From the NCBI GenBank assembly GCA_016292295.1, contig JADNEJ010000337.1:1-5597 (forward strand): a stretch of 5,597 nucleotides of DNA. Reading direction: 5' to 3'. Numbering within the stretch: the stretch's first letter is position 1; each line of letters starts with the position of its first letter. The notes under the pieces were generated by a model, which worked only from the letters and a program-made list of their open reading frames with translations, did no database searches and was not told the origin of the DNA. The position numbers and the translations under genes are program-made. This DNA comes from Candidatus Thiodictyon intracellulare (GTDB lineage: Bacteria; Pseudomonadota; Gammaproteobacteria; Chromatiales; Chromatiaceae). Below, piece by piece: positions 1-5,597 of the stretch.

Positions 1-500
1 GACTCGGCAACTCGGCCAGACGCGAACCGAAGACGATTTCGCGCGTTTCCTATCCTCCATTTTTGCTGCGTGCCCGGCGGAATCGCAGTTGTACCTCGTC
101 ATGGACAATCTCAATACGCATTCCGCAGAATCCGTCGTGCGTTTAGTCGCGGATGCCATCGGCTTTAACGGTGACCTCAGCGTCAAAGGCAAGTGTGGAA
201 TTCTCGAGTCCATGGCGACGCACCAAGCGTTTCTTTGCAATCTCACGCATCGCGTCGTCTTTTATTTCACGCTTAAACACTATTCATGGCTGAATCAGAT
301 TGAAATTTGGTTCTCGAACTTGGCCCGCAAAATTATTCGACAAGGAAATTTTCTTTCGATCGAAGATCTATACGATAAAATCAACAAATTCATCGACTAC
401 TTCAATGAGACAATGGCCAAACCTTTCCGCTGGACATACCAGGGAAAGCCGCTGGCAGCCTAGCCGGAAGTGGTCAGAGCCATTCCATCGCGAGGTACTA
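1..500 (+). mobile_element. IS630-family insertion sequence, right part (left end outside window)
   Basis: This is the 3' part of an IS630/Tc1-mariner superfamily element: a transposase C-terminus followed by about 35 non-coding bases. The segment is visibly more AT-rich than the GC-rich genes beside it, which fits horizontal acquisition. The right boundary is inferred. Recognisable minus-strand coding of a decayed gene stops at a TA at 499-500, and IS630 elements insert at TA dinucleotides. The element's last bases would then be the GAGGTAC just before it. The left terminal repeat is off the window, so inverted repeats cannot be matched and the exact end could shift by a few bases. Confidence 0.65.
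2..463 (+). CDS. IS630-family transposase, C-terminal 153 residues (5' end outside window)
   Basis: This is the C-terminal half of a DDE transposase that cuts and joins the element's DNA ends. The frame is open from the first bases of the window, so the real start lies upstream; the in-frame TTG at 89 is not a credible start because conserved sequence precedes and surrounds it. Visible landmarks, numbered from position 2, are the second catalytic aspartate in VMDNLNTH (about residue 35), the catalytic glutamate in [10 protein letters not shown] (about residue 101), and the terminal [13 protein letters not shown] block just before the TAG stop. The long spacer between Asp and Glu, with a GxLSVKGK-like stretch, suits one IS630 subgroup. 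The C-terminus looks complete and undamaged. Whether the copy is active cannot be judged without the N-terminal DNA-binding part and the first catalytic Asp. Confidence 0.88.
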   Translation, partial: TRQLGQTRTEDDFARFLSSIFAACPAESQLYLVMDNLNTHSAESVVRLVADAIGFNGDLSVKGKCGILESMATHQAFLCNLTHRVVFYFTLKHYSWLNQIEIWFSNLARKIIRQGNFLSIEDLYDKINKFIDYFNETMAKPFRWTYQGKPLAA

Positions 501-713
501 GTGAGTAATTTGCGGACAACTTTGAAGCCCGACTCGTCGCCGACGGCCTCCCTCCACTTGCTCCCAAATCATCTGACTGAACTCTTCCCATCCCGGCGAG
601 CCGCCGGGAAGAGCGGCTTGGCGTATTCCCCCTCTTTTCTGCCTCAGGATCTCAGCCACCTTCCGCCCGGTGAACTTGCGCGCGATGGTCTGCCCCCCTG
701 CGAAACGTCCGGG
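501..713 (-). pseudogene. remnant of a small conserved hypothetical protein, frameshifted and cut by IS630
   Basis: Minus-strand translation from about 701 gives a protein-like stretch including [20 protein letters not shown], then ALPGGSPGWEEFSQMIWEQVE. An extra G near 551 then shifts the frame, after which EAVGDESGFKVVRKLLT follows and stops making sense at the TA at 499-500. From memory it resembles small bacterial hypothetical proteins with a GKTVxEIL, PPGSPSWDD, GFKTxRKLL pattern, but I cannot name a family or function. No ATG is present: the frame opens after a TGA at 714-716. The N-terminus, one frameshift and the IS630 insertion all argue for a dead gene. It overlaps the last part of ftsH in a different frame. 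Chance coding is possible but unlikely given two matching blocks on either side of one indel. Confidence 0.45.
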
Positions 714-2644
714 TCAGACCCGACCGCCCACCGGCCGCCGACGATCGGCGGCTCGCCGCGGGACTGGCCGCCGCTCGAGGCTCTACTGCTCAAGGCCGGC
801 GTGGGCTGGGCGCTGTCTTCGAGCGGCTCGCGCACCGGGCGGCCGCTCATGATGTCTTCGATCTGATCGCGGTCGATGGTCTCGAAGCGCAGGAGGGCCT
901 CAGCCATGAGATGGAGCTTGTCCATGTTCGCTAGCAGCAAGTCCTTGGAGCGCTGGTAGTTACGGTCGACGATAATCCGGACCTCGTGGTCGATCGCGAG
1001 TGCGGTGTCGGTAGAGATCTGGCGCTGCTGGGTAACCGAGTGACCCAGGAAGACCTCACCCTCTTCGTCGGCATAGGCCAGGGGCCCCAGGTTGTCCGAG
1101 AGGCCGAAGCGGGTAACCATCTTGCGGGCGATGCCGGTCGAGCGCTCCAGGTCGTTGGAGGCGCCAGTGGTGACATGCTCAGGCCCGAAGACCAACTCCT
1201 CCGCCAGGCGCCCGCCGAACAGACTGGAGATCTGGCTCTCCAATTGGCGCTTGCTCATGCTGTAGCGGTCACGCTCCGGCAGGAACAGGGTGACGCCAAG
1301 GGCCCGGCCGCGCGGGATGATGCTGACCTTGTGCACCGGGTCGTGTTCCGGCACCAGGCGTCCGACGATGACGTGACCGGCCTCATGGTAGGCGGTGAGC
1401 TTCTTCTCGGTATCGGACATCACCATGCTGCGGCGCTCCGCACCCATCATGATCTTGTCCTTGGCCTTCTCGAACATCTGCATGTTGACGGCGGTAAGCC
1501 CCGCCCGGGCGGCGAATAGGGCCGCCTCGTTGACCAGGTTGGCGAGATCCGCCCCGGAGAAGCCGGGGGTGCCGCGCGCGATAGTGCGGGCGACCACGTC
1601 ATCGACCAGGGGCACCTTGCGCATATGGACCTCCAAGATGGCGGTGCGGCCGCTCAGGTCCGGCAGGCCGACCACGACCTGGCGGTCGAAACGCCCGGGG
1701 CGCAGCAGCGCCGGGTCCAGCACGTCGGCGCGGTTGGTTGCTGCGATCACAATGATGCCCCCGTTGCCGGCGAAGCCGTCCATCTCGACCAGGAGTTGGT
1801 TCAAGGTCTGCTCACGTTCATCGTGCCCACCACCCAGGCCGGCACCGCGGCGGCGGCCCACGGCGTCGATCTCATCGATGAAGATGATGCAGGGGGGGCT
1901 CTTTTTAGCCTGCTCGAAGAGGTCACGCACGCGCGAGGCGCCAACACCGACGAACATCTCCACGAAGTCCGAGCCCGAGATGCTGAAGAAGGGCACCTTG
2001 GCCTCGCCGGCGATGGCCCGCGCCAGCAAGGTCTTGCCCGTTCCCGGCGGGCCGACCATCAGCACGCCGCGCGGGATGTGTCCGCCCAGATTCGAGAATT
2101 GCTGGGGGTTGCGCAGGAACTCGACCAGTTCGCCGACCTCGTCCTTGGCCTCCTCGCAGCCGGCTACGTCGCGCAGCGTCACTTTGATGTCGCCCTCGGC
2201 GTGCTGGCGGGCGCGGCTCTTGCCGAAACCGAAGATGCCCCCGGGTCCACCGCCGCCCGCGCCGCCGCGGCGCATGAACCAGACCAAGACGCCGACCAGT
2301 ACCACGAAGGGCAGCCAGGCGGACAGCAATTGGCCGACGATGCTGGGCTGAGACGGGGGTTCGGCGCGGATGGTCACGGCGTTCTTGAGCAGATCGGCCA
2401 CGAGCCCGTGGTCGCCGGGGTTGAAGGTCTCGAAGCGGCTGCCGTTCGTGCGCGTGCCCTTGATGGTCTGGTCCTGAATACGCACCTCTTGGATGGAGCC
2501 GTCCCCGAGTTCCAAAAGGAACTGGCTGTAACTCAGATTCCTAGCCTCTACCTGTCCGGGTCCGGTCAGGCCGTTGAGCATCATTACCAGGCACAGAGAC
2601 ACGGCGACCCAGAGCAGTATATTCAAGTTCTTGGCATTCATCAT
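644..2644 (-). CDS. ftsH: FtsH, ATP-dependent membrane zinc metalloprotease
   Basis: FtsH is a membrane-anchored hexameric AAA+ protease. It extracts and degrades misfolded membrane proteins and some cytoplasmic regulators. The 666-residue protein has all the landmarks: a first transmembrane helix (about 8-26), a periplasmic domain (27-107), a second helix (108-125), Walker A GPPGTGKT (198-205), pore motif FVG (231-233), Walker B IIFIDEID (253-260), arginine fingers in RPGRFDR (315, 318), zinc site HEAGH (420-424) and the third ligand Asp498 in TGASND. The length is close to the usual 640-650. The frame is open upstream to 2986, but that extension is not FtsH-like. I chose the ATG at 2644 because GAGGAT lies just upstream; the adjacent ATG at 2641 is equally possible. 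Residues after about 605 are not conserved, and the last part runs out of frame over another gene remnant. The usual neighbours rlmE, folP and glmM are absent, so it may be a second copy. Confidence 0.97.
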   Translation of the reverse strand: MMNAKNLNILLWVAVSLCLVMMLNGLTGPGQVEARNLSYSQFLLELGDGSIQEVRIQDQTIKGTRTNGSRFETFNPGDHGLVADLLKNAVTIRAEPPSQPSIVGQLLSAWLPFVVLVGVLVWFMRRGGAGGGGPGGIFGFGKSRARQHAEGDIKVTLRDVAGCEEAKDEVGELVEFLRNPQQFSNLGGHIPRGVLMVGPPGTGKTLLARAIAGEAKVPFFSISGSDFVEMFVGVGASRVRDLFEQAKKSPPCIIFIDEIDAVGRRRGAGLGGGHDEREQTLNQLLVEMDGFAGNGGIIVIAATNRADVLDPALLRPGRFDRQVVVGLPDLSGRTAILEVHMRKVPLVDDVVARTIARGTPGFSGADLANLVNEAALFAARAGLTAVNMQMFEKAKDKIMMGAERRSMVMSDTEKKLTAYHEAGHVIVGRLVPEHDPVHKVSIIPRGRALGVTLFLPERDRYSMSKRQLESQISSLFGGRLAEELVFGPEHVTTGASNDLERSTGIARKMVTRFGLSDNLGPLAYADEEGEVFLGHSVTQQRQISTDTALAIDHEVRIIVDRNYQRSKDLLLANMDKLHLMAEALLRFETIDRDQIEDIMSGRPVREPLEDSAQPTPALSSRASSGGQSRGEPPIVGGRWAVGSDPDVSQGGRPSRASSPGGRWLRS
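734..752. repeat. 8-bp perfect inverted repeat with 3-base loop inside the ftsH 3' end
   Basis: GCCGCCGA, loop CGA, TCGGCGGC forms a very GC-rich hairpin in the codons of the variable FtsH tail. A second small near-palindrome, CGGGTCAGACCCG, lies at 710-722. No T-run follows on the minus strand, so an intrinsic terminator is not supported. The pair may mark where the original end of ftsH lay before the tail was extended, or it may be a chance result of GC-rich coding. Confidence 0.4.
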
Positions 2645-2651
2645 CCGATCG

Positions 2652-2657
2652 ATCCTC
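2652..2657 (-). promoter_or_regulatory. ribosome binding site of ftsH
   Basis: On the minus strand GAGGAT precedes the tandem ATG ATG, leaving 7 bases to the first ATG (2644) and 10 to the second (2641). This site decides the ftsH start, because the longer open frame upstream has no comparable support and its residues do not look like FtsH. Confidence 0.6.
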
Positions 2658-2861
2658 GCAACATGGGGCACCACAGTGCGCGGCCCGGCGCCACGCCGCA
2701 CTGCGTTGTACATCGGGGCAGGGCGCGTAAAAACCAAAGGCACCGCAGCCGGGACCAGCCCCCGGAAGGGCTTGCCATCGGTGCAATAGTGACGGAATCT
2801 CTCCGACGGCGCGAGGACCACCGCTCTCAAGGCATCCTGGCCTTGAACTTGCAGCCGCCGG

Positions 2862-2873
2862 TGCCGCGCGGCA
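2862..2873. repeat. 12-bp perfect palindrome TGCCGCGCGGCA
   Basis: The sequence equals its own reverse complement over 12 bases and lies about 70 bases upstream of the membrane-protein start, in the divergent intergenic region. That position suits an operator for a dimeric regulator. However, GC-rich palindromes arise easily in this base composition, and no second copy is visible in the window. Confidence 0.35.
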
Positions 2874-2942
2874 TCGTTTCCTAACCATGCGGTTTTTACC
2901 ATGTAGGCTTTGAATGCCCAGCCCAGGCCCTGGTGACGACTC

Positions 2943-3869
2943 ATGTCCGATCTTTCTGCCTTCCCGCTCTCGCTCAGCCTGTTCAACTTCCTGCCGGTTG
3001 CACTGACCGGCCTTGCCCTGTGGTTACTGACGCGCTACACGGCAAACCAGGACCCGTCGGACTACCGGCTCGCACTCCTGGGCGCTGTGCTGATCCTGGC
3101 TGGCGGACTGGCGAAGGCGTCCTGGAAGCTGATCGCCGCGACTACCGGGACGGACCTGGTCTGGCTGGCCAACGCCCTGTTCCCGCTGATGGCCCCCGGC
3201 TTCGCCCTGCTGGCCGTGGCCCTGTGGGGCGCGGTGCTGGGCCAGCGGAGGCGACCGGTCCCCGTGGGACTGTGGCAGGTCGCCCTGGCCGCGGTGGCGA
3301 TCACCTTTGCCGCGGCGGCGCTGCGGCACTGGTTACTCCAGGTCCCGCGGGGCCGGTTCCTGCCGCTTTTGGTACTCGCCAGTCTCGGCAATCTGGCCGC
3401 CAGCCTGCTGCTGATCGGCGCCGCTCTGAGCATACGCTGGTTGGGTACGGCGCTCCTGTTCGCGGTCAATCTGCTGATGATCTTTGCGTTGCAGCCGATC
3501 GCCATGATGAATCCCAAGACGCTTGCCATGCACTGTACCGAGCAATCACTAACGGCGCTCGGCACCGCCTGCTTCGCGCTGGCGGCCTATCGACTGTGGC
3601 GCCTGACGAGCCCCGAGCGGTCCGCGGTAAGGCTAGGCCCGAATGACCCAGGGATGGTCGCCGGCAGCGGGGGTAACGCGCGGGCGCAGCGCCCTCCCCC
3701 GCTTCACCGCAGACAGGCGGTCGCTGCTGTGCTAAAAACACTGACCAAGGACCGGGTGACAGGCACTCGGCCACTGGCCACGGGCAATCAGATGCCACCA
3801 CGACACGCGCTACCCGCTGCAACCCCGGTATGGAACCAAGTCCCCGACCGCCCGGACGGGGGGAACTGA
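2943..3869 (+). CDS. seven-helix membrane protein of unknown function
   Basis: I do not recognise a family. The 308-residue product has about seven hydrophobic segments, near residues 11-30, 42-59, 72-99, 109-128, 138-162, 166-189 and 200-219, so an inner-membrane location is likely. No catalytic or ligand motif stands out; a block around [20 protein letters not shown] before the last helix looks like the most constrained loop. Residues from about 225 on are polar, rich in Pro, Gly and Arg, and read like non-coding DNA; stop codons in both other frames cluster at 3628-3645. The ATG at 2943 has a weak GGTGA six bases upstream and leads straight into the first helix. Its TGA ends two bases before nagZ, which suggests co-transcription and coupling. 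A role in cell envelope maintenance would be a guess from the neighbour only. Confidence 0.75.
   Translation: MSDLSAFPLSLSLFNFLPVALTGLALWLLTRYTANQDPSDYRLALLGAVLILAGGLAKASWKLIAATTGTDLVWLANALFPLMAPGFALLAVALWGAVLGQRRRPVPVGLWQVALAAVAITFAAAALRHWLLQVPRGRFLPLLVLASLGNLAASLLLIGAALSIRWLGTALLFAVNLLMIFALQPIAMMNPKTLAMHCTEQSLTALGTACFALAAYRLWRLTSPERSAVRLGPNDPGMVAGSGGNARAQRPPPLHRRQAVAAVLKTLTKDRVTGTRPLATGNQMPPRHALPAATPVWNQVPDRPDGGN
3858..3865 (+). promoter_or_regulatory. ribosome binding site of nagZ
   Basis: GGGGGGAA lies six bases before the ATG at 3872, inside the last codons of the upstream membrane-protein gene. It supports the 3872 start over the in-frame ATG at 3830, whose extra 14 residues are not NagZ-like. 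Confidence 0.55.
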
Positions 3870-3871
3870 CC

Positions 3872-4939
3872 ATGTCACTGGGTCCGATCATGGTCGACCT
3901 GGCGGGCACGCAACTGGCCCCCGAGGACCGCGACCTGCTGTGCCACCCGGCGGTCGGCGGGGTTATCCTTTTCGCCCGCAACTATTGTGATCCGACCCAG
4001 CTCATGGAGCTGACCGCGGCCATCCATGCCCTACGCGAGCCGCGGCTCCTAATCGGGGTGGATCAGGAGGGGGGCCGAGTGCAGCGCTTTCGCGAGGGCT
4101 TCACCCGCCTGCCCCCAGCCGGGTGCCTCGGTGCGCTCTACGCCCAGGACCCCTGCAGAGCCTGCGCCGCCTGTACCGCAGTGGCCTGGCTGATGGCCGC
4201 GGAATTGCAGGTGGTCGGGGTGGACTTCAGCTTCGCCCCGGTGCTGGACCTGGACCGGGGCCTGTGCCAAGTGATCGGCGACCGCGGCTTCGGGTCCGGT
4301 GCGGAGCAGGTCTGCGCCCTGGCGAGCGCCTGGGCGGCCGGGGTGCGGCTGGCCGGCATGGCCGCGGTCGGCAAGCACTTCCCCGGGCATGGCGGCGTGG
4401 CCGCGGACTCGCACACGCAGTTACCCCGCGACGAGCGGGACCTAGCGGACCTCCTGGCCGCCGACCTGGTCCCCTTCCGGCGGCTGATCGAGCACGGATT
4501 GGAGGCGGTGATGCCGGCCCATGTGGTCTATCCGCGCCTGGCCCCGGAACCCGCCGGGTTCTCACCGTTCTGGCTCCAGCAGGTGCTGCGCGAACGCCTG
4601 GGATTCGCCGGCGTCATCTTCAGCGACGACCTCAACATGGCCGCTGCCGGGGCCGGCGGAGACTATGTGGAGCGCGCCCAGGTGGCCACCCGGGCCGGCT
4701 GCGACATGCTCCTGATTTGCAACAATCGGCCGGCGGCCGACGCAATCGTCGCGGCCTTCCAGGACCAGACCGACCCGACCGCCCAACTGCGCCTGCGGCG
4801 CATGCACGGGCGCGGGCGCCTGACCCGCGAGCGCCTGCACGAGCAACCGCGCTGGCAGGAGGGCGTGCACCAGGTCGCACGCCTTGAAGACCGTAGCCGT
4901 TTAGCCCCCCCGGTTCTTAGCTCTCGTCGACGATCATAA
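3872..4939 (+). CDS. nagZ: NagZ, beta-N-acetylglucosaminidase (glycoside hydrolase family 3)
   Basis: NagZ is a cytoplasmic enzyme of peptidoglycan recycling. It removes N-acetylglucosamine from GlcNAc-anhydromuropeptides brought in from the periplasm, and its products feed muropeptide recycling and, in some species, beta-lactamase induction. The 355-residue protein matches the family along its length: start MSLGPIMVDLAG, VGGVILFARNY (28-38), DQEGGRVQRFREGFTRLP (64-81), KHFPGHG (168-174), the general acid/base Asp-His pair in DSH (179-181), and SDD (251-253) containing the nucleophile aspartate. It is slightly longer than the roughly 340 residues of E. coli NagZ because of a short Arg/Ser-rich tail. 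Unusual is CRACAAC (residues 95-101), a cluster of three cysteines where relatives have none that I recall. It lies two bases after the membrane-protein gene and probably shares its transcript. Confidence 0.96.
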   Translation: MSLGPIMVDLAGTQLAPEDRDLLCHPAVGGVILFARNYCDPTQLMELTAAIHALREPRLLIGVDQEGGRVQRFREGFTRLPPAGCLGALYAQDPCRACAACTAVAWLMAAELQVVGVDFSFAPVLDLDRGLCQVIGDRGFGSGAEQVCALASAWAAGVRLAGMAAVGKHFPGHGGVAADSHTQLPRDERDLADLLAADLVPFRRLIEHGLEAVMPAHVVYPRLAPEPAGFSPFWLQQVLRERLGFAGVIFSDDLNMAAAGAGGDYVERAQVATRAGCDMLLICNNRPAADAIVAAFQDQTDPTAQLRLRRMHGRGRLTRERLHEQPRWQEGVHQVARLEDRSRLAPPVLSSRRRS

Positions 4940-4949
4940 GCTTACGCGA

Positions 4950-4967
4950 CACAGCTCGACGGCTGTG
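4950..4967 (+). terminator. possible terminator hairpin after nagZ
   Basis: CACAGC, loop TCGACG, GCTGTG forms a 6-bp perfect stem starting 11 bases after the nagZ stop. No T-run follows, only the sequence CCAGAATAT, so it may instead be a weak or factor-assisted terminator or an mRNA-stabilising hairpin. Confidence 0.3.
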
Positions 4968-4976
4968 CCAGAATAT

Positions 4977-5182
4977 CGGCATTATGTAGCAACTGTACAT
5001 AGTTATCGAATCAATTTGTTACGCAGAATCTGGCGGCAACTCAGTGCGATGCGGGCGGGCGGGTGGGCGCCGGGATCTCCCAGATTTCGGTGAGAAACCC
5101 GGGTGCCGGCGCTGGCTAAGAATCGGAAAGTCGTAGTCAAGTCACTGAATAAATAATCATTTGTGTTTGCTACATAATACCG
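4977..5182. mobile_element. 206-bp MITE-like element with 16-bp terminal inverted repeats
   Basis: The ends are CGGCATTATGTAGCAA at 4977-4992 and its reverse complement at 5167-5182, with one mismatch in 16. They enclose about 174 bases that encode no convincing protein. Size, matched ends and lack of a transposase gene fit a miniature inverted-repeat element mobilised in trans. No target-site duplication is evident in the immediate flanks, which may mean decay or an imprecise boundary. The interior carries a G-quadruplex motif (5053-5067) and a GCGCCGG/CCGGCGC stem (5067-5073 with 5106-5112). I cannot assign the parent insertion-sequence family. Confidence 0.6.
5053..5067 (+). other. G-quadruplex motif, four G3 runs with single-base loops
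   Basis: GGGCGGGCGGGTGGG on the plus strand has four runs of three Gs separated by one base each, the arrangement known to give very stable parallel quadruplexes. It lies inside the MITE-like element and directly abuts a GC-rich stem. Confidence 0.6.
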
Positions 5183-5597
5183 CAACCTCCTAAGCGGGAG
5201 CGGGCAAGCGCCGCCACGCCACTACCATGCACCTGAGCGATCACGACCTCAGACAATTCGACGACTCTGATCTGGAGACGCTCACGCCCGCGCAGGTGCG
5301 GGCGTTGTTGGGCAAGGCGCTGGCAGGAATCTGAAGGCGGCGCGTGAGCGGCTTTGGCAGACCCCCTCCAACAGTTCGCGGCTACGGAGCACGCGGTTGC
5401 CGTGGGAGGGGAATGGCGGTCAGAAAGCACCCGCTGGCGAGACCGATGTCCCCGCGGTGTCAGGGGACGTAGCGGATGCGGTGGACACCCCCGGCGGCGC
5501 TGATGAGCCGGCCCTGGCGCCGCCGCCACGGCCGGCGCCGCCAGGGCTCGCGGCGCACGCTCACCGGCGCACCGCCCGGTCGGCGCCCGGGGACCCC
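5183..5597 (+). mobile_element. IS66-family element, 5' part (continues beyond window)
   Basis: The transposase-like frames from 5227 to the window end belong to an IS66-type element. The bases at 5183-5226 between the MITE-like element and the ATG would be its leader; no terminal repeat could be identified there, so the true left end may be missing or displaced. No tnpA or tnpB accessory genes are present upstream, as expected either for single-gene IS66 variants or for a truncated copy. Confidence 0.6.
5227..5597 (+). pseudogene. IS66-family transposase N-terminus, frameshifted, 3' end outside window
   Basis: The ATG at 5227 opens a frame with LETLTPAQVRALLGKALA and stops at a TGA (5332-5334) after 35 residues. 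The continuation LKAARERLWQTPSNSSR is found at once in the frame beginning at 5328, which stays open to the end of the window. Compared with the expected ALADLKAARERL, two extra bases sit near 5325-5330. The NSSRPPS signature of IS66 transposases is present but altered to NSSRLRS, and is followed by the acidic, Pro/Ala-rich linker usual before the main domain. Near the end the frame drifts from the expected basic RPG-rich segment, hinting at another indel. The copy is most likely dead; a sequencing error is the alternative explanation for one indel but not for the substitutions. Confidence 0.72.

Larger units (their letters stand above)
2645..2942. other. divergent intergenic region between ftsH and the membrane-protein gene
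   Basis: This 298-bp stretch must contain the promoters of both divergent genes. No convincing sigma-70 pair is visible on either strand. It holds a 12-bp perfect palindrome (2862-2873), a 7-bp hairpin (2827-2833 with 2840-2846), and GGTTTTTAC in inverted orientation at 2727-2735 and 2891-2899. The minus-strand frame that runs through it into ftsH shows no recognisable protein similarity and is best treated as non-coding. Other short frames here also look like chance openings in GC-rich DNA. Confidence 0.6.

Noticed and set aside
582..613. Strong hairpin downstream of ftsH (CTCTTCCC with GGGAAGAG, inner CCCGGCG/CGCCGGG) as a terminator
   Set aside because: The stem is real, but no T-run follows on the minus strand, and the DNA is explained as codons of the small gene remnant (ALPGGSPGWEE).
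300..866. Plus-strand frame across the IS630 end and the ftsH 3' end
   Set aside because: It starts inside the transposase in another frame and crosses the element boundary and the antisense of ftsH. No protein-like segment is visible.
2709..2739. Heat-shock (sigma-32) promoter for ftsH: minus-strand CCCGATGTA with CTTTGG 16 bases upstream
   Set aside because: The -10 part matches the CCCCATNTA consensus well, but the -35 part agrees with CTTGAA only at its first three bases. This is too weak to annotate, though ftsH is heat-induced in E. coli.
1625..2884. Long plus-strand open frame of 419 codons opposite ftsH
   Set aside because: It is antisense to the highly conserved AAA and membrane domains of FtsH. 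Its composition is that of a frame forced open by GC-rich codons, with no recognisable motif.
2541..2888. Minus-strand 115-codon frame upstream of and overlapping the ftsH start
   Set aside because: It overlaps conserved FtsH codons in another frame, and its Cys/Arg/Ala-rich sequence matches nothing I recognise.
2647..2986. In-frame N-terminal extension of FtsH by 114 residues
   Set aside because: The extension lacks a signal or any FtsH similarity. The first transmembrane helix should lie a few residues from the start, which fits 2644 with its ribosome binding site.
4123..4887. Plus-strand 254-codon Arg/Gly-rich frame inside nagZ
   Set aside because: It is an alternative frame of a clearly coding GC-rich gene, with the low-complexity Arg/Gly/Pro composition typical of shadow frames.
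5003..5185. Minus-strand 60-codon frame from a TTG through the MITE-like element
   Set aside because: It has only a TTG start and no ribosome binding site, and spans the element's inverted repeat. It is likely a chance frame within a non-coding repeat.
5170..5529. Minus-strand frame opposite the IS66 transposase start
   Set aside because: It is antisense to recognisable IS66 coding and crosses the end of the MITE-like element.

Overview
The window is GC-rich chromosomal DNA with two well-conserved housekeeping-type genes, ftsH and nagZ. Their sequences most resemble those of Gammaproteobacteria. The high GC, the codon use and the load of insertion-sequence debris would fit a purple sulfur bacterium or relative (Chromatiales), but that is an inference from general resemblance, not a search result. 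I see no new defence, toxin or biosynthetic system. The unusual content is mobile-element wreckage at both ends and the small structured sequences around it.

Layout. Positions 1 to about 500 hold the right part of an IS630-family element: the transposase C-terminus, clearly more AT-rich than the rest. It appears to end at a TA inside a decayed small gene on the minus strand (about 501-713). That remnant overlaps, in another frame, the 3' end of ftsH (644-2644, minus), which encodes a complete membrane AAA+ zinc protease. A 298-bp divergent intergenic region follows, with a 12-bp palindrome and a pair of inverted GGTTTTTAC words. On the plus strand come a seven-helix membrane protein of unknown function (2943-3869) and, two bases later, nagZ (3872-4939), the peptidoglycan-recycling beta-N-acetylglucosaminidase. 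Beyond nagZ lie a small hairpin, a 206-bp element with 16-bp terminal inverted repeats (4977-5182, MITE-like, with a strong G-quadruplex motif), and the frameshifted N-terminus of an IS66-family transposase that runs off the window.

The membrane protein and nagZ may be co-transcribed and translationally coupled, and ftsH is read divergently. FtsH (membrane protein quality control) and NagZ (cell-wall recycling) have no direct pathway link, so their proximity may only reflect local rearrangement by insertion sequences. In many Gammaproteobacteria ftsH sits between rlmE and folP/glmM. None of these is next to it here, so this could be a relocated or second ftsH copy.
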